This document shows positions 1 to 8,958 of a stretch of DNA of 64,000 nucleotides, in pieces (position 1 is the stretch's first letter; every line of letters begins with the position of its first letter). The notes under the pieces were generated by a model that searched no databases, was not told the DNA's origin, and was given only the letters and a program-made list of their open reading frames with translations. This DNA is from Actinomycetes bacterium. Its GTDB lineage: Bacteria > Actinomycetota > Acidimicrobiia > Acidimicrobiales > Ilumatobacteraceae. The stretch covers positions 111,678-175,677 of the forward strand of contig JANYCT010000057.1 of NCBI GenBank assembly GCA_025360105.1, written 5' to 3'. Made by a program: the position numbers and the translations under genes.

Positions 1-46
1 ACTTACCGGGGGTAGATTTATCGTTTCGGGAGTGTTACTGTCCGGT

Positions 47-538
47 ATGGCCGGTGACTACGAAGACCTCACGGAGTGCGCGCTCTCCCCGGAACTCGAA
101 ACCAAGTTGGTGAACACCCAGCGTGAATGTGTCTTCATGTGGACCAACGCGTCGAACGAGGCATTCGGCGTCGTGATGTCGTATCTCCCCAAAGACGGCA
201 AGCTCTGGCTCACTGCCGCTGAGCGCCGCAAGCGAATCGCTGCGATCCGACGCTTCCCCCGAGCCTCTGTCTGCATCAACAGCTCGGGTTCGCGCATGGG
301 CGGCGGCAAGACCGTCACCTACAAGGGCACCTGCGTGGTGCACGACGACCGTGAAACCAAGGACTGGTTCTACCCCGAGTTCGCGAACTCCCTCCGGTCC
401 GACAGCGCTGATGCGGCACGCGTCTTCCAGGAATTCCTCGACTCGCCGCATCGGGTCGTGATCGAGTTCGTACCCGACTACACGCTCAGTTTCGACGCAT
501 CGCTCATGTGGGCACGCTCACCCGATGTCGTCTCCTGA
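47..538 (+). CDS. Pyridoxamine 5'-phosphate oxidase (PNPOx-like) family protein
   Basis: About 163 residues with the split-barrel layout of PNPOx-like flavin or F420 binding proteins: an N-terminal helix, the segment with CVFMWTNASNEAFGVVMSYL, a strand ending KLWLTAAERRKRIAAIRRFPRASVCI, and a C-terminal V-I-E-F-V-P strand. In this family such proteins reduce or bind small molecules with FMN or F420; the substrate cannot be read from sequence. I take the ATG at 47. An in-frame GTG lies at 32, and the GGGAG at 28-32 is rather distant from the ATG, so the start is uncertain. The gene is followed within 45 bases by a carotenoid oxygenase on the same strand, so the two may be co-transcribed. Confidence 0.75.
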   Translation: MAGDYEDLTECALSPELETKLVNTQRECVFMWTNASNEAFGVVMSYLPKDGKLWLTAAERRKRIAAIRRFPRASVCINSSGSRMGGGKTVTYKGTCVVHDDRETKDWFYPEFANSLRSDSADAARVFQEFLDSPHRVVIEFVPDYTLSFDASLMWARSPDVVS

Positions 539-579
539 GATCGAACACCGCAATCCAGACCGAACAACGAGGAGAACCC

Positions 580-1932
580 ATGTCCACCACCGAAGACCTT
601 CCCCTCCACCTGCGTGGCAATGGCGCGCCGGTGTTCGAGGAGCGAACGCTCACCGACTTGCACATCGTCGGCACCATCCCAGCCGAGCTCGACGGCCGCT
701 ATCTGCGCAACGGCGCGAACCCGATCACGGGGATGAGCGAGCACCCCTTCATCGGTGATGGCATGGTCCACGGCATCCGCCTTCGCGGCGGTCAGGCTGA
801 GTGGTACCGCAACCGTTACGTGCAGACTCCGTTCATGAGCGACCCAGACCGGGTGATCATCGACGCAGGCGCGAGCCTCACCGACATGGCCCAGTCGAAG
901 GCGAACACCAACGTCATCGGACACGCCGGCATGATCCTCGCGCTCGAAGAGGGACACTTCCCGTATCTGCTCGATGGCAATCTCGAAACGGTCGGACCGA
1001 CCAGCTTCGACGGTGTCCTCACCGGGCCGTTCACAGCGCATCCGAAGATATGCCCGGCGACCGGTGAGTTGATCGCGTTCGGTTACAGCATGTTGGAGCC
1101 ATACCTCACCTACCTGCGCGTATCGGCAGACGGCCGGCTGGTTCAGAAGGAGAACATCACGGTGGGCGGACCAACGATGATGCACGACTTCAACATCACC
1201 CGCAACCACGTGATCTTCATGGACCTGCCCGCGGTGTTCGACATCGAGATGGCCATTCGTGGCGAGATGCCGATCCGTTGGGGCGAGGACTATCCGTCGC
1301 GACTCGGCGTGATGCCGCGCGACGGCAACGACTCCACCGTCACCTGGTACGACATCAACCCGTGTTATGTGTTCCACCCGATGAACGCCTACGAGGACGG
1401 CACCAAGATCGTGCTCGATGTCGCCCGCCTCGATCACATCTGGCGCGACGGACCGATGGACTTCCCGCCGCCCACCCTGTATCGCTGGACCATCGACACC
1501 GCCACCGGGCGCGTGGCCGAGGAACAGATCGACGACATGCCAGCAGAGTTCCCGCGGGTTGCTGATTCGGTGGTCGGCCACAAGCATCGCTACGGCTATG
1601 CGTTGGGCATTCCCGACACCGATGCATTCGTGAACCCGTTACTCGGGTCAGGCACGGTGCTCAAGTACGACCGCATCACCGGTGAGCGCACGTCAGCGAA
1701 CATCGGCAGGGGGCGTATGCCCGGCGAGTCGGTGTTCGTGCCCGCTGCGGGTGGCACAGCCGAGGACGACGGATACTTGATGACATTCGTGTACGACGCG
1801 GCGTCGGACTCGAGCGAGTTCGTCATTCTCGATGCAGCAACGATGAGCGACGAGCCCATCGCCACGGTGCATCTGCCGCGCATCCCGTTTGGGTTCCACG
1901 GCAACTGGGTTCCGGCAGCGGTCGTCGGCTAG
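580..1932 (+). CDS. Carotenoid oxygenase (RPE65/CCD family)
   Basis: A 450-residue protein of normal length for the carotenoid cleavage dioxygenase family, seven-bladed propellers that cleave conjugated double bonds of carotenoids, apocarotenoids or stilbenes using Fe(II). The four iron-ligand histidines are visible in their usual motifs: H154 (TAHPK), H202 (MMHDF), H266 (VFHPMNA) and H440 (GFHGNW). The N-terminal GRYLRNGANP and GDGMVHG motifs are also typical. The ATG at 580 is chosen because AGGAG lies at 570-574; the longer frame to 508 would overlap the preceding gene. The exact substrate is not deducible. Confidence 0.93.
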   Translation: MSTTEDLPLHLRGNGAPVFEERTLTDLHIVGTIPAELDGRYLRNGANPITGMSEHPFIGDGMVHGIRLRGGQAEWYRNRYVQTPFMSDPDRVIIDAGASLTDMAQSKANTNVIGHAGMILALEEGHFPYLLDGNLETVGPTSFDGVLTGPFTAHPKICPATGELIAFGYSMLEPYLTYLRVSADGRLVQKENITVGGPTMMHDFNITRNHVIFMDLPAVFDIEMAIRGEMPIRWGEDYPSRLGVMPRDGNDSTVTWYDINPCYVFHPMNAYEDGTKIVLDVARLDHIWRDGPMDFPPPTLYRWTIDTATGRVAEEQIDDMPAEFPRVADSVVGHKHRYGYALGIPDTDAFVNPLLGSGTVLKYDRITGERTSANIGRGRMPGESVFVPAAGGTAEDDGYLMTFVYDAASDSSEFVILDAATMSDEPIATVHLPRIPFGFHGNWVPAAVVG

Positions 1933-1953
1933 CTCGACCACGGGTACGGTTGG

Positions 1954-1981
1954 GTGATCGGTCCTTGGGGGGACCGATCAC
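1954..1981. terminator. Terminator-like hairpin after the carotenoid oxygenase gene
   Basis: A perfect 11-bp inverted repeat (GTGATCGGTCC at 1954-1964, GGACCGATCAC at 1971-1981) with a 6-base TTGGGG loop sits 21 bases after the stop codon. No long T run follows, so it is a hairpin-type terminator candidate only. Confidence 0.6.
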
Positions 1982-2062
1982 GCAATTGATCTTCTTTGGG
2001 AAAAGACAACAAGTGCAACCGCGTCGGCCCCGTCCAACGCAACAGACAATGGGGGAATCATC

Positions 2063-3415
2063 ATGGCCAGAGCATCTACCCGACACGGAGCGCGTCGCAC
2101 GCGTCGACTGACGGTGTGTGCCGGACTGACAGCGTTCGCGCTGCTCGCCGGAGCATGCAGCAGCGACAAGGCCGCAACGCCCGGTACCAGTAAGGCGGGC
2201 ACTACACCGGCAACCACCGGCGCCAGCACGTCCGGCACCACCGTCGATACCACGCCGACGAGCGCACCCACCAGCACGCTCGGGCCGGCCACCGGCAAAG
2301 AGATTCTCGTCGGACTCGTGAACACTGAAGGCACACCGGGTCTCGACTTCCCCGACATCCGGGTCGATATCGCGGCCTCGGTTGAATATCTCAACCAGCA
2401 CGGCGGCTTTGGTGGTCGAAAGATCACCCTCGCCAACTGCACCGCAAAGGGCAACCCCGAGTCATCGCAGGCCTGCGCTCAGGAACTCGTTGGCAAGAAG
2501 GTCGAACTGGTCATGATCGGTCTCGATTTGTTCGTCGACTATCCCACCTTCACGGCTGCGAAGATTCCCGTCATCGGCATGTTGCCCATCCTCGCTGGCG
2601 ACTCGAACGCAAATGCACTTTTCCTCACCGGAGGCACGGCCACGGTGATGTCAGCAATCGCAGTGGTCGCACGCGACAAGTACAAGGCGACTTCGGTCGG
2701 CATCGTCAGCAGCAACAACGTTGGCGCCTCCGCCAACGCCACGGCGTTGAAGGCATCGCTCGACAAGGCCGGAATCGCGTCGAAGCTCGTCTCGGGCGGT
2801 GACAACGAAACCGACGCTGGCTACCAGGGCCTGATGCGCGAGGCAGCTTCTGGCAATCCCACCGTCCTGGTCTCGTTGTACTCCGACGCCGGCTGCATCG
2901 GAACCATGCGCGGCCGTGCCGCTCTCGGCATCACCATCCCTGTGATGACCACGGGTATCTGTGCGAGTGCCGATGTCATCAAAGAAGTCGGTGACGATGC
3001 GGTCGGTTGGTCCTTCGTGGGCGTGCAGACAGCAAAGCCGGGACCTGATCTGACTAGGACCCAGACCATCTTGGCTCCCGTGCAGAGCCCGCCGGTCGTT
3101 CCGGCATCGGATCTCGATCCGAACAGCCTCAGCCTGGGTGGTATCGGCTACCTGATGATCATGTCGCTCGCGAAGTATTCGAACGACGTGGCCGCCAAAG
3201 GCACAGAGGTCACCGGACAGTCGATCTACGACTACCTCAAGACAGCCAAGGGCCTCACCCTCGCCGGAGGCACGCTGCCGGTCGAGTGCGGCGCCCTCGC
3301 CACCTACTCGTCGATCTGCTCGTTCCAGTTCCCCTTCGCCGAATACAACAAGGGAGTGGGCGTCAAGACGGTGCCGGGCCTCGAAGCCGTCGACAGCAGG
3401 TCGTTGCTGCCGTGA
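2063..3415 (+). CDS. Branched-chain amino acid type ABC transporter substrate-binding lipoprotein
   Basis: A 450-residue exported lipoprotein. The N-terminus is Arg-rich, followed by a hydrophobic stretch and a lipobox LAGAC with the lipidated Cys at residue 32, then a Thr/Ser/Pro-rich linker (about 35-75). The rest matches the type I periplasmic binding fold of LivJ-like receptors (EILVGLVNTEG, VEYLNQHGGFGGRKI near the N-lobe start). LivJ-like proteins deliver branched-chain amino acids, amides or aromatic acids to LivHM permeases. The permease gene starts about 30 bases downstream, supporting an operon. The ligand is unknown. Confidence 0.88.
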   Translation: MARASTRHGARRTRRLTVCAGLTAFALLAGACSSDKAATPGTSKAGTTPATTGASTSGTTVDTTPTSAPTSTLGPATGKEILVGLVNTEGTPGLDFPDIRVDIAASVEYLNQHGGFGGRKITLANCTAKGNPESSQACAQELVGKKVELVMIGLDLFVDYPTFTAAKIPVIGMLPILAGDSNANALFLTGGTATVMSAIAVVARDKYKATSVGIVSSNNVGASANATALKASLDKAGIASKLVSGGDNETDAGYQGLMREAASGNPTVLVSLYSDAGCIGTMRGRAALGITIPVMTTGICASADVIKEVGDDAVGWSFVGVQTAKPGPDLTRTQTILAPVQSPPVVPASDLDPNSLSLGGIGYLMIMSLAKYSNDVAAKGTEVTGQSIYDYLKTAKGLTLAGGTLPVECGALATYSSICSFQFPFAEYNKGVGVKTVPGLEAVDSRSLLP

Positions 3416-3443
3416 CATTCAATCGGATGTGGCGCTCACTTCA

Positions 3444-5441
3444 ATGAGTGACTACTTCTTCTACGTGTTGCTCGGCAGTGGCGCCGGGGCGATCATCGCG
3501 GCGTTCGGACTCGGGTTGGTACTCACCTACCAGGGTTCGGGCGTCGTGAACTTCGCCTACGGCGCGATGGCGATGTGGTCCACCTACGTCTATGCCGACC
3601 TGCGCACGGGTTCATACCCGTTCCCTTTTCCGGGATTGCCGGGCCGATACCACTTCAACGGTGACGTCGGATACCGATGGGCGATGGTGATGTCCTTGGG
3701 CACGGCGGCGCTCGTCGGTCTCGGCGCGTACGTCTTGGTGTTCCGTCCGCTCCGACGCGCCCCGGCGCTCGCCAAGGTCGTTGCGAGCGTGGGTCTGCTC
3801 ATCGTGTTCATCGCGCTCGTCGAGCGACGCTTCGCCGACACCCTCACGATCAGGGTCCCGGGAATCTTGCCGCGCCAGCCGGTGACCATCATGCGCAACC
3901 TCACCGTGCCGCGCGATGGGCTCTGGCTCGCACTGATCGTGGTCATCGCCACGGCAGTGCTGTGGACCGTCTACCGATATACACGGGTGGGCTTGTCTAC
4001 CCGCGCGGCCGCCGAGAACGAAAAGGGTGCGGTCATTCTCGGGCTCTCTCCCGACTTCCTCGCCGGGCTGAACTGGGTTGTGGCAACGGTGTTCGGCAGC
4101 CTCATCGCCATTCTCGCGGCGCCGATGATCCAGCTCAGCTCAGGCATCTACACCTTCGGTTTCCTGATCCCTGCACTCGGCGCCGCGCTCATCGGCAAGT
4201 TCCGTTTCTTTTGGCCAACCGTCATCACGGGTTTCCTGATCGGCATGGTGCAATCCACGTTCACCAAGCTGCAGAACGACCTCAGCTGGTTCCCGAAGTA
4301 CGGCGCCCGCGAAGGCCTGCCGTTTCTCGTGATCATCATCGCGATGGTGGTACTCGGCGAGCGCCTGCCAGAACGCGGATCGGTCGACATGTGGAAACTC
4401 CCCAAAGTGCCGCCGGCCCACGTCACCCGGTTCAGCGTGCTCTTCCCCGTCGTTGCTGGCGTGGCCGCGCTCTTGCTCCTCGGGCCGTTGTGGCGCGGCG
4501 CGATCATGACCACCGTCATCGCATCGGTCCTCGCTCTTGCGCTCGTCGTGATCACCGGCTTCGGTGGGCAGACCTCACTCGCGCAGATCGCGTTCGCCGG
4601 AATCGCCGGGTTTTCCCTGTCGAAGTTGGCAATGCATTGGCACGTGCCGTTTCCGTTCGCCCCGATTCTCGCAGCGCTCGTAGCCACCGCCTTCGGTGTA
4701 CTGCTCGGCCTGCCGGCGATACGCGTACGTGGCACTAACTTGGCGATCATCACACTTGCGGGCGGCGTAGCGATTTCAGAATTCGTTTTCAAGAACCCCG
4801 CGTACGTCGGTGACAGCAGCACGGGTGGAGCAAAGATACCGAACCCGAAACTGGGGCGATGGGACTTTGGTTTGGTGTTGGGCTCCAAGTCGTCACGTCC
4901 GATTTTCGGCATCTTCCTCGTTGCCGTTGCTTTCGTGCTGTGCATCGCCGTTGCAAATATCCGGCGAAGTTCCACGGGCCGGCGAATGCTCGCGATTCGT
5001 TCGAACGAGCGCGCCGCTGCCTCGATCGGCATCAATGTCGCGACGGGCAAGTTGCTCGTGTTCGCGCTGTCGGCCTTCATCAGCGGCATCGGTGGCTGTC
5101 TCGTCGCCTACCGTTTCGGCACGATCTCCGATGTCTCCTACGGCACGATCGCCTCGCTCACCGCGCTTGCGTTCGCGTACCTCGGCGGCATCACCAGCGT
5201 CAGCGGCGCGATCACTGCAGGAATCGTTGGCACATCCGGACTTGCGTTCTTCGCGGGCAGCCGCGTCTACGGTTCGTTCGGGCGGTGGGAGGCACTCATC
5301 GGCGGCGTGTTGCTGATCTTCACGGCGATCCAGAACCCCGAAGGCATCGCCGGCGCTTTCCGGGCCCAGGCCGCAGCGGCCCGACTCAAACGGTCACGCA
5401 AACTCGCTCCTGCACCGGTGCCAGTTCCCGAGCCGGCGTAG
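3444..5441 (+). CDS. Fused LivH-LivM type ABC transporter permease
   Basis: One 665-residue polypeptide contains both membrane subunits of a branched-chain amino acid type importer. Residues about 1-310 are LivH-like (GLGLVLTYQGSGVVNFAYGAMA, typical of the first permease). Residues about 330-650 are LivM-like, with GFGGQTSLAQIAFAGIAGFS and the EAA-like IRSNERAAASIGINV segment. Normally these are two genes. The ATG at 3444 is used; a GTG at 3429 is possible, and neither has a clear ribosome binding site. No LivG or LivF ATPase gene follows: the next features are a hairpin and a tRNA on the opposite strand, so the ATPases must be elsewhere. Confidence 0.88.
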   Translation: MSDYFFYVLLGSGAGAIIAAFGLGLVLTYQGSGVVNFAYGAMAMWSTYVYADLRTGSYPFPFPGLPGRYHFNGDVGYRWAMVMSLGTAALVGLGAYVLVFRPLRRAPALAKVVASVGLLIVFIALVERRFADTLTIRVPGILPRQPVTIMRNLTVPRDGLWLALIVVIATAVLWTVYRYTRVGLSTRAAAENEKGAVILGLSPDFLAGLNWVVATVFGSLIAILAAPMIQLSSGIYTFGFLIPALGAALIGKFRFFWPTVITGFLIGMVQSTFTKLQNDLSWFPKYGAREGLPFLVIIIAMVVLGERLPERGSVDMWKLPKVPPAHVTRFSVLFPVVAGVAALLLLGPLWRGAIMTTVIASVLALALVVITGFGGQTSLAQIAFAGIAGFSLSKLAMHWHVPFPFAPILAALVATAFGVLLGLPAIRVRGTNLAIITLAGGVAISEFVFKNPAYVGDSSTGGAKIPNPKLGRWDFGLVLGSKSSRPIFGIFLVAVAFVLCIAVANIRRSSTGRRMLAIRSNERAAASIGINVATGKLLVFALSAFISGIGGCLVAYRFGTISDVSYGTIASLTALAFAYLGGITSVSGAITAGIVGTSGLAFFAGSRVYGSFGRWEALIGGVLLIFTAIQNPEGIAGAFRAQAAAARLKRSRKLAPAPVPVPEPA

Positions 5442-5504
5442 ACGACCGTCCCGCTGGCGAACCCGCGGCACCGGATGTCCTCGCCCCCGCAGCACACCGT
5501 TCGC

Positions 5505-5541
5505 GAATGCTGAGCGCACGTCTTCGGTGCGCTCAGCATTC
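5505..5541. terminator. Strong bidirectional terminator hairpin
   Basis: A perfect 15-bp stem (GAATGCTGAGCGCAC at 5505-5519 with its complement at 5527-5541) and a 7-base loop lies between the permease stop and the convergent tRNA-Thr gene. It is placed to end transcription from both sides. Confidence 0.8.
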
Positions 5542-5574
5542 ACAAAGCCAGTTGGAGGGCACTCGCACGCAACG

Positions 5575-5650
5575 TGGAGCCCAAGGCGGGAATCGAACCC
5601 GCGACCTACGCATTACGAGTGCGTTGCTCTACCGACTGAGCTACCTGGGC
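5575..5650 (-). tRNA. tRNA-Thr (anticodon CGT)
   Basis: A full cloverleaf reads on the minus strand: acceptor GCCCAGG pairing with CTTGGGC (one G-T), D-arm with AGCTCAGTCGGTAGAGC, anticodon stem ACGCA/TGCGT around loop CTCGTAA (anticodon CGT, decoding ACG), and T-arm GCGGGTTCGATTCCCGC. The CCA end is encoded. Confidence 0.96.
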
Positions 5651-5729
5651 ACAGACCCCAATGCTAGCGGCGAGCGACAGGCTGACCCACCCGCATTCCC
5701 GACCCGGATGCCCAACCCAGGTTTCGGGG

Positions 5730-6254
5730 CTATCCCGATTCGTCGGATGGCGCCATCTTGGTGCCGGGCCCGTAGTAGCGCCGGTGCCAGATGCCGCGCG
5801 GATCCTCGCCGGGTAGTGGCATTCGCCACGTGGACACGAGCGAGGTCGCTGCGGTGAGGTCGACGGCGCACAGCGCGCGGGGCTGGTCGTCGGTGCCGTC
5901 CACATACGCGTTCGCCGCTTCGACGGGAATGTAGCGCGACGCAATCGCACGATAGAGGTGCTGCCACAGCCGATCACGACCCGGTTCGTACCGCACTTGC
6001 ATATGGCCCTGAACCGTTACCTTGCGATACGGCGCTTCGTCTTCGTCGACAGAGATGCCGACCCGCGGATCGCGCAGCATGTTCTGCCAGATCACCGCAG
6101 GCTCACGCGGCGTGAAGCACAGCAGATCGCCGTCCATGATGAACCACAACGGCACAACTCGCGGCATACCGCCGGCGTCGACGGTGGCGATGCGCGCAAG
6201 ATGATTCGGCTCGGCAAGAAACGAAAAGACTTCGTCGGTCGACAGCTTCGGCAC
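5730..6254 (-). CDS. PNPOx-like family protein (possible F420/FMN binding)
   Basis: A 174-residue split-barrel flavoprotein-like sequence: LAEPNHLARIATVDAGG, PRVVPLWFIMDGD and LLCFTPRE are the usual first strands of the pyridoxamine-phosphate-oxidase-like fold, and RDPRVGISVDEDEAPYRKVTVQG follows the expected pattern. Many actinobacterial members use F420 rather than FMN; the sequence alone does not decide. It lies 16 bases downstream of holB on the opposite side from tRNA-Thr and could be co-transcribed with tmk-holB. Confidence 0.8.
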   Translation of the reverse strand: MPKLSTDEVFSFLAEPNHLARIATVDAGGMPRVVPLWFIMDGDLLCFTPREPAVIWQNMLRDPRVGISVDEDEAPYRKVTVQGHMQVRYEPGRDRLWQHLYRAIASRYIPVEAANAYVDGTDDQPRALCAVDLTAATSLVSTWRMPLPGEDPRGIWHRRYYGPGTKMAPSDESG

Positions 6255-6270
6255 GGTGTTGGTCTAGCCG

Positions 6271-7320
6271 TTACCGGGTCATCGAGGGAAGTCCGAGCAA
6301 CAGTGCTTGCAACAGCAACGGTTCATTCGGATTGCGTTCGAGCGAGTCCAGCGACCCGTGAATGCGCGAAATTGCCGTCGCCGCTGACTCCGGCCGGGCG
6401 AGCGTGCCGTCGACGAGCGCGTCTCGATACGACCGCGCGAGCGTTGTCAGACCCGAGCGAAGCTCGTCGGTTCGATGTCGGCGCAGTTCGCGCTTGTGTC
6501 GTTCCTCGAGTGCCTTCTTACCGCTGCCGCGCTCGCCCATCGCAGCAATGCGTTCTTCGAGCGAGATCACCTCGCCGGCCTGACGCTCGACCAGCGGAAC
6601 AGCAGCGGCTTCGATCGCGTCGAGGATCTCCTCGACAGCGGCCACAACTACCTGACCCGTGCCGTCGAGGCGATAGGGCGCAGATGCGAACAGCTCGCGC
6701 CGCGCAACGAGATGGGGATCGTTTGCGAGGAGTCGGGCACGCGAGAGATCGCCTGCCGCCGCTTCGGCTGACTGCACGGCGCGGGCCGACTCGACGCCCT
6801 CGGCGATCAGCGTCGCCGCTACAACATCGTCAGCGATCGCAGTGAACTCGATACGCACGCAACGCGAGGCAATCGTCACCAGCTCCGGCGGCATGTAGTC
6901 GGCGAGCACGATGAACACCGTGCTGTCGGGTGGCTCCTCGATGGTCTTGAGCAACTTCGCCGCGGCGTCTGCACTGAGCAGATGGAACTCATCGAGGATG
7001 AGCACCTTACGGTCGCTCTCGTTCGGGGCAAGCGCAGCGAGACGCACGATCTCATCGGCTTGCTCGCGCGAGATCATCGCACCGACTCGGGCGAATTCGC
7101 GGACGTCGGGATGCTGACCGACGAGAGCCAATCGCGCGGCGCGGTGATCGGCGTCGTCGACTCCGGCAAGCAGCAGCGCAGCGAACGCCCGCGATGCTTC
7201 GTTCTTCGTGCTTCCGGGTGGCCCCACGAACAGATAGGCGTGCAGCGGATTGACAGCAGATGCCTGCAGACGCGCAACCGCGTGTGGTTGGCCAACAACC
7301 GATTGCCAGACACTCGCCAT
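6271..7320 (-). CDS. holB: DNA polymerase III delta' subunit
   Basis: A 349-residue clamp-loader subunit. The AAA+ core begins SVVGQPHAVARLQ and has a P-loop position reading GPPGSTKN (residues 33-40), a degenerate Walker A as expected for delta', which does not hydrolyse ATP. The SRC-like sensor region appears as the segment ITIASRCVRIEF-like (LVTIASRCVRIEF). The delta' subunit works with the delta and tau subunits to load the beta clamp at replication forks. Its ATG shares one base with the tmk stop (TGATG), the classic tmk-holB coupling. Confidence 0.9.
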   Translation of the reverse strand: MASVWQSVVGQPHAVARLQASAVNPLHAYLFVGPPGSTKNEASRAFAALLLAGVDDADHRAARLALVGQHPDVREFARVGAMISREQADEIVRLAALAPNESDRKVLILDEFHLLSADAAAKLLKTIEEPPDSTVFIVLADYMPPELVTIASRCVRIEFTAIADDVVAATLIAEGVESARAVQSAEAAAGDLSRARLLANDPHLVARRELFASAPYRLDGTGQVVVAAVEEILDAIEAAAVPLVERQAGEVISLEERIAAMGERGSGKKALEERHKRELRRHRTDELRSGLTTLARSYRDALVDGTLARPESAATAISRIHGSLDSLERNPNEPLLLQALLLGLPSMTR

Positions 7321-7943
7321 CAGATACCCAAACGGTCGAGGGTTGCCGAGCGCACATCGTGGGCAACCTCGTCCTTCGTACGCGTTCCGTCGACGACGAC
7401 CCAGTGTCGCGGGTCTGCGGCGGCCATTGCTGTGAATCCAGCCCGAACACGAGCGTGGAAGGCAGCATCGGCCTGTTCAAAACGATCGAGGTCACGATTG
7501 CTCATCCGTTCAGCGAGCACCTCCACTCGCACGTCGATGAGGATGACCAACTCGGGCCACACACCACCGGTGGCCCAGTTGCTGATCTCGCGGACCTCGT
7601 CGAGTTCGAGACCTCGTCCGTAGCCCTGATACGCCAAGCTGGAATAGGCGCTACGGTCGCTGACGATGTGTCGGCCGAGGGCCAGCGCAGGGCCGACCAA
7701 CTCCTGGAAATGCTGGGCCCGATCTGCGGCGATGAGTAACGCTTCTGCCTTGTCAGCGAGATGGGTGTTGGCAGGATCGTGGAGCAGTGTGCGGATCTCA
7801 TTGCCGATATGAGTACCGCCGGTTTCGCGGGTGAGCACAGCATCGAGCGCCGCAGCGAGGCGCGCCGCATGGGTGCTCTTGCCGCAGCCCTCAGCCCCCT
7901 CCAACGCGATGTATCGGCCGGGGTTCGTCACGCACAGCACCAT
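7320..7943 (-). CDS. tmk: Thymidylate kinase
   Basis: A 207-residue dTMP kinase that makes dTDP for DNA synthesis. The Walker A (ALEGAEGCGKST), the LID/DR motif region (HIVSDRSAYSSLAYQGYGRG) and a lid-like SNRDLDRFEQADAAFH segment are visible. The ATG at 7943 is selected; a GTG at 7976 would add 11 residues that precede the usual family N-terminus (PGRYIALEGAEG). It is translationally coupled to holB downstream. Confidence 0.93.
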   Translation of the reverse strand: MVLCVTNPGRYIALEGAEGCGKSTHAARLAAALDAVLTRETGGTHIGNEIRTLLHDPANTHLADKAEALLIAADRAQHFQELVGPALALGRHIVSDRSAYSSLAYQGYGRGLELDEVREISNWATGGVWPELVILIDVRVEVLAERMSNRDLDRFEQADAAFHARVRAGFTAMAAADPRHWVVVDGTRTKDEVAHDVRSATLDRLGI

Positions 7944-8045
7944 ATCTGGTCGCCGCGCACCGACGGCGACGAGCACACGCGCTGGCGCGCTGCGCCAAAC
8001 GCAAGTATCATATGTCGATATTCAAATCTCACTGAATGAGAGCTT

Positions 8046-8930
8046 ATGTGGATTCCCATCACCGTCTTGGCCGCCGGCTTCCAGACTGCACGCACCGCGA
8101 TGCAGCAACGGCTGCGCGCACTGTTGTCGGTGAGCGGCGCCGGCTTCGTGCGCTATGCCTACGGCGCGCCGCTCTCGCTGTCGGCCGTCGGCATCGCGAC
8201 GCTCATCGGGGTTCACTTCCCAAACATCCCCGCTCATTTCTGGCCGATCATCACCGGTGCCGGTATCGCCCAGATCATCGGCACCATCTGCCTGATCCGC
8301 GCCTTTGACGCCCGCGACTACGCAATCGGCACGGTGTACTCCAAGACCGAGGTCGTGCAGGTGGCGGTGTTTTCATTGGTCTTTCTCGGTGAGTCGTTGC
8401 GACCCCTTGGTTGGGTCGCCGTTGCAATCTGCATGACGGGCATCGTCGTGTTGGCGTCGAAGGGAACGCGCATCTCAATCGCTACGCTGCGCGATCCTGC
8501 CGGCCTCTACGGCCTTGCCGCAGGTGGTCTGTTCGGGTTGGCGGCGGTGGGAATTCGCGCATCGTCGAAGTCGCTCACCGACAGCCCAACGGTGATGCGC
8601 GCCATCGTGACGCTTGCTGCGATGAACACCATTCAGACCGTGGTGCACGGGAGCTATCTGCTGGCTCGCGAGCGCGAGCAAATCGGCTTGGCATTCCGGC
8701 ATTGGCGATCGAGTTCGATCGTGGGTCTGCTCAGCGTGTGCGGCTCAGCGTGCTGGGCAATTGCGTTCACGATGCAGAACGCAGCGCGTGTACGAACCTT
8801 TGGCCAGATCGAGTTGCTGTTCACGTTCGTGGTGGCGCGAGTGTGGCTACACGAACGCCATAGCCACTACGAAATCGCTGCCAGCGGCTTGGTGCTCACC
8901 GGTGTCGTCGGCGTGATGCTCTTCGGCTGA
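8046..8930 (+). CDS. EamA/DMT-family membrane transporter
   Basis: A 294-residue integral membrane protein with about ten hydrophobic segments in two repeated halves, as in the drug/metabolite transporter superfamily. Each half ends in the EamA-type pattern, for example VYSKTEVVQVAVFSLVFLGESL followed by LGWVAVAICMTGIVVL in the first, and GQIELLFTFVVARVWLHER followed by a final helix in the second. Such proteins export amino acids, nucleotide precursors or drugs; the substrate is unknown. It is transcribed divergently from tmk across a 102-base AT-richer gap that should hold both promoters. Confidence 0.85.
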   Translation: MWIPITVLAAGFQTARTAMQQRLRALLSVSGAGFVRYAYGAPLSLSAVGIATLIGVHFPNIPAHFWPIITGAGIAQIIGTICLIRAFDARDYAIGTVYSKTEVVQVAVFSLVFLGESLRPLGWVAVAICMTGIVVLASKGTRISIATLRDPAGLYGLAAGGLFGLAAVGIRASSKSLTDSPTVMRAIVTLAAMNTIQTVVHGSYLLAREREQIGLAFRHWRSSSIVGLLSVCGSACWAIAFTMQNAARVRTFGQIELLFTFVVARVWLHERHSHYEIAASGLVLTGVVGVMLFG

Positions 8931-8958
8931 AGCGCACCACCGAGCGTCCGCACGGGGG

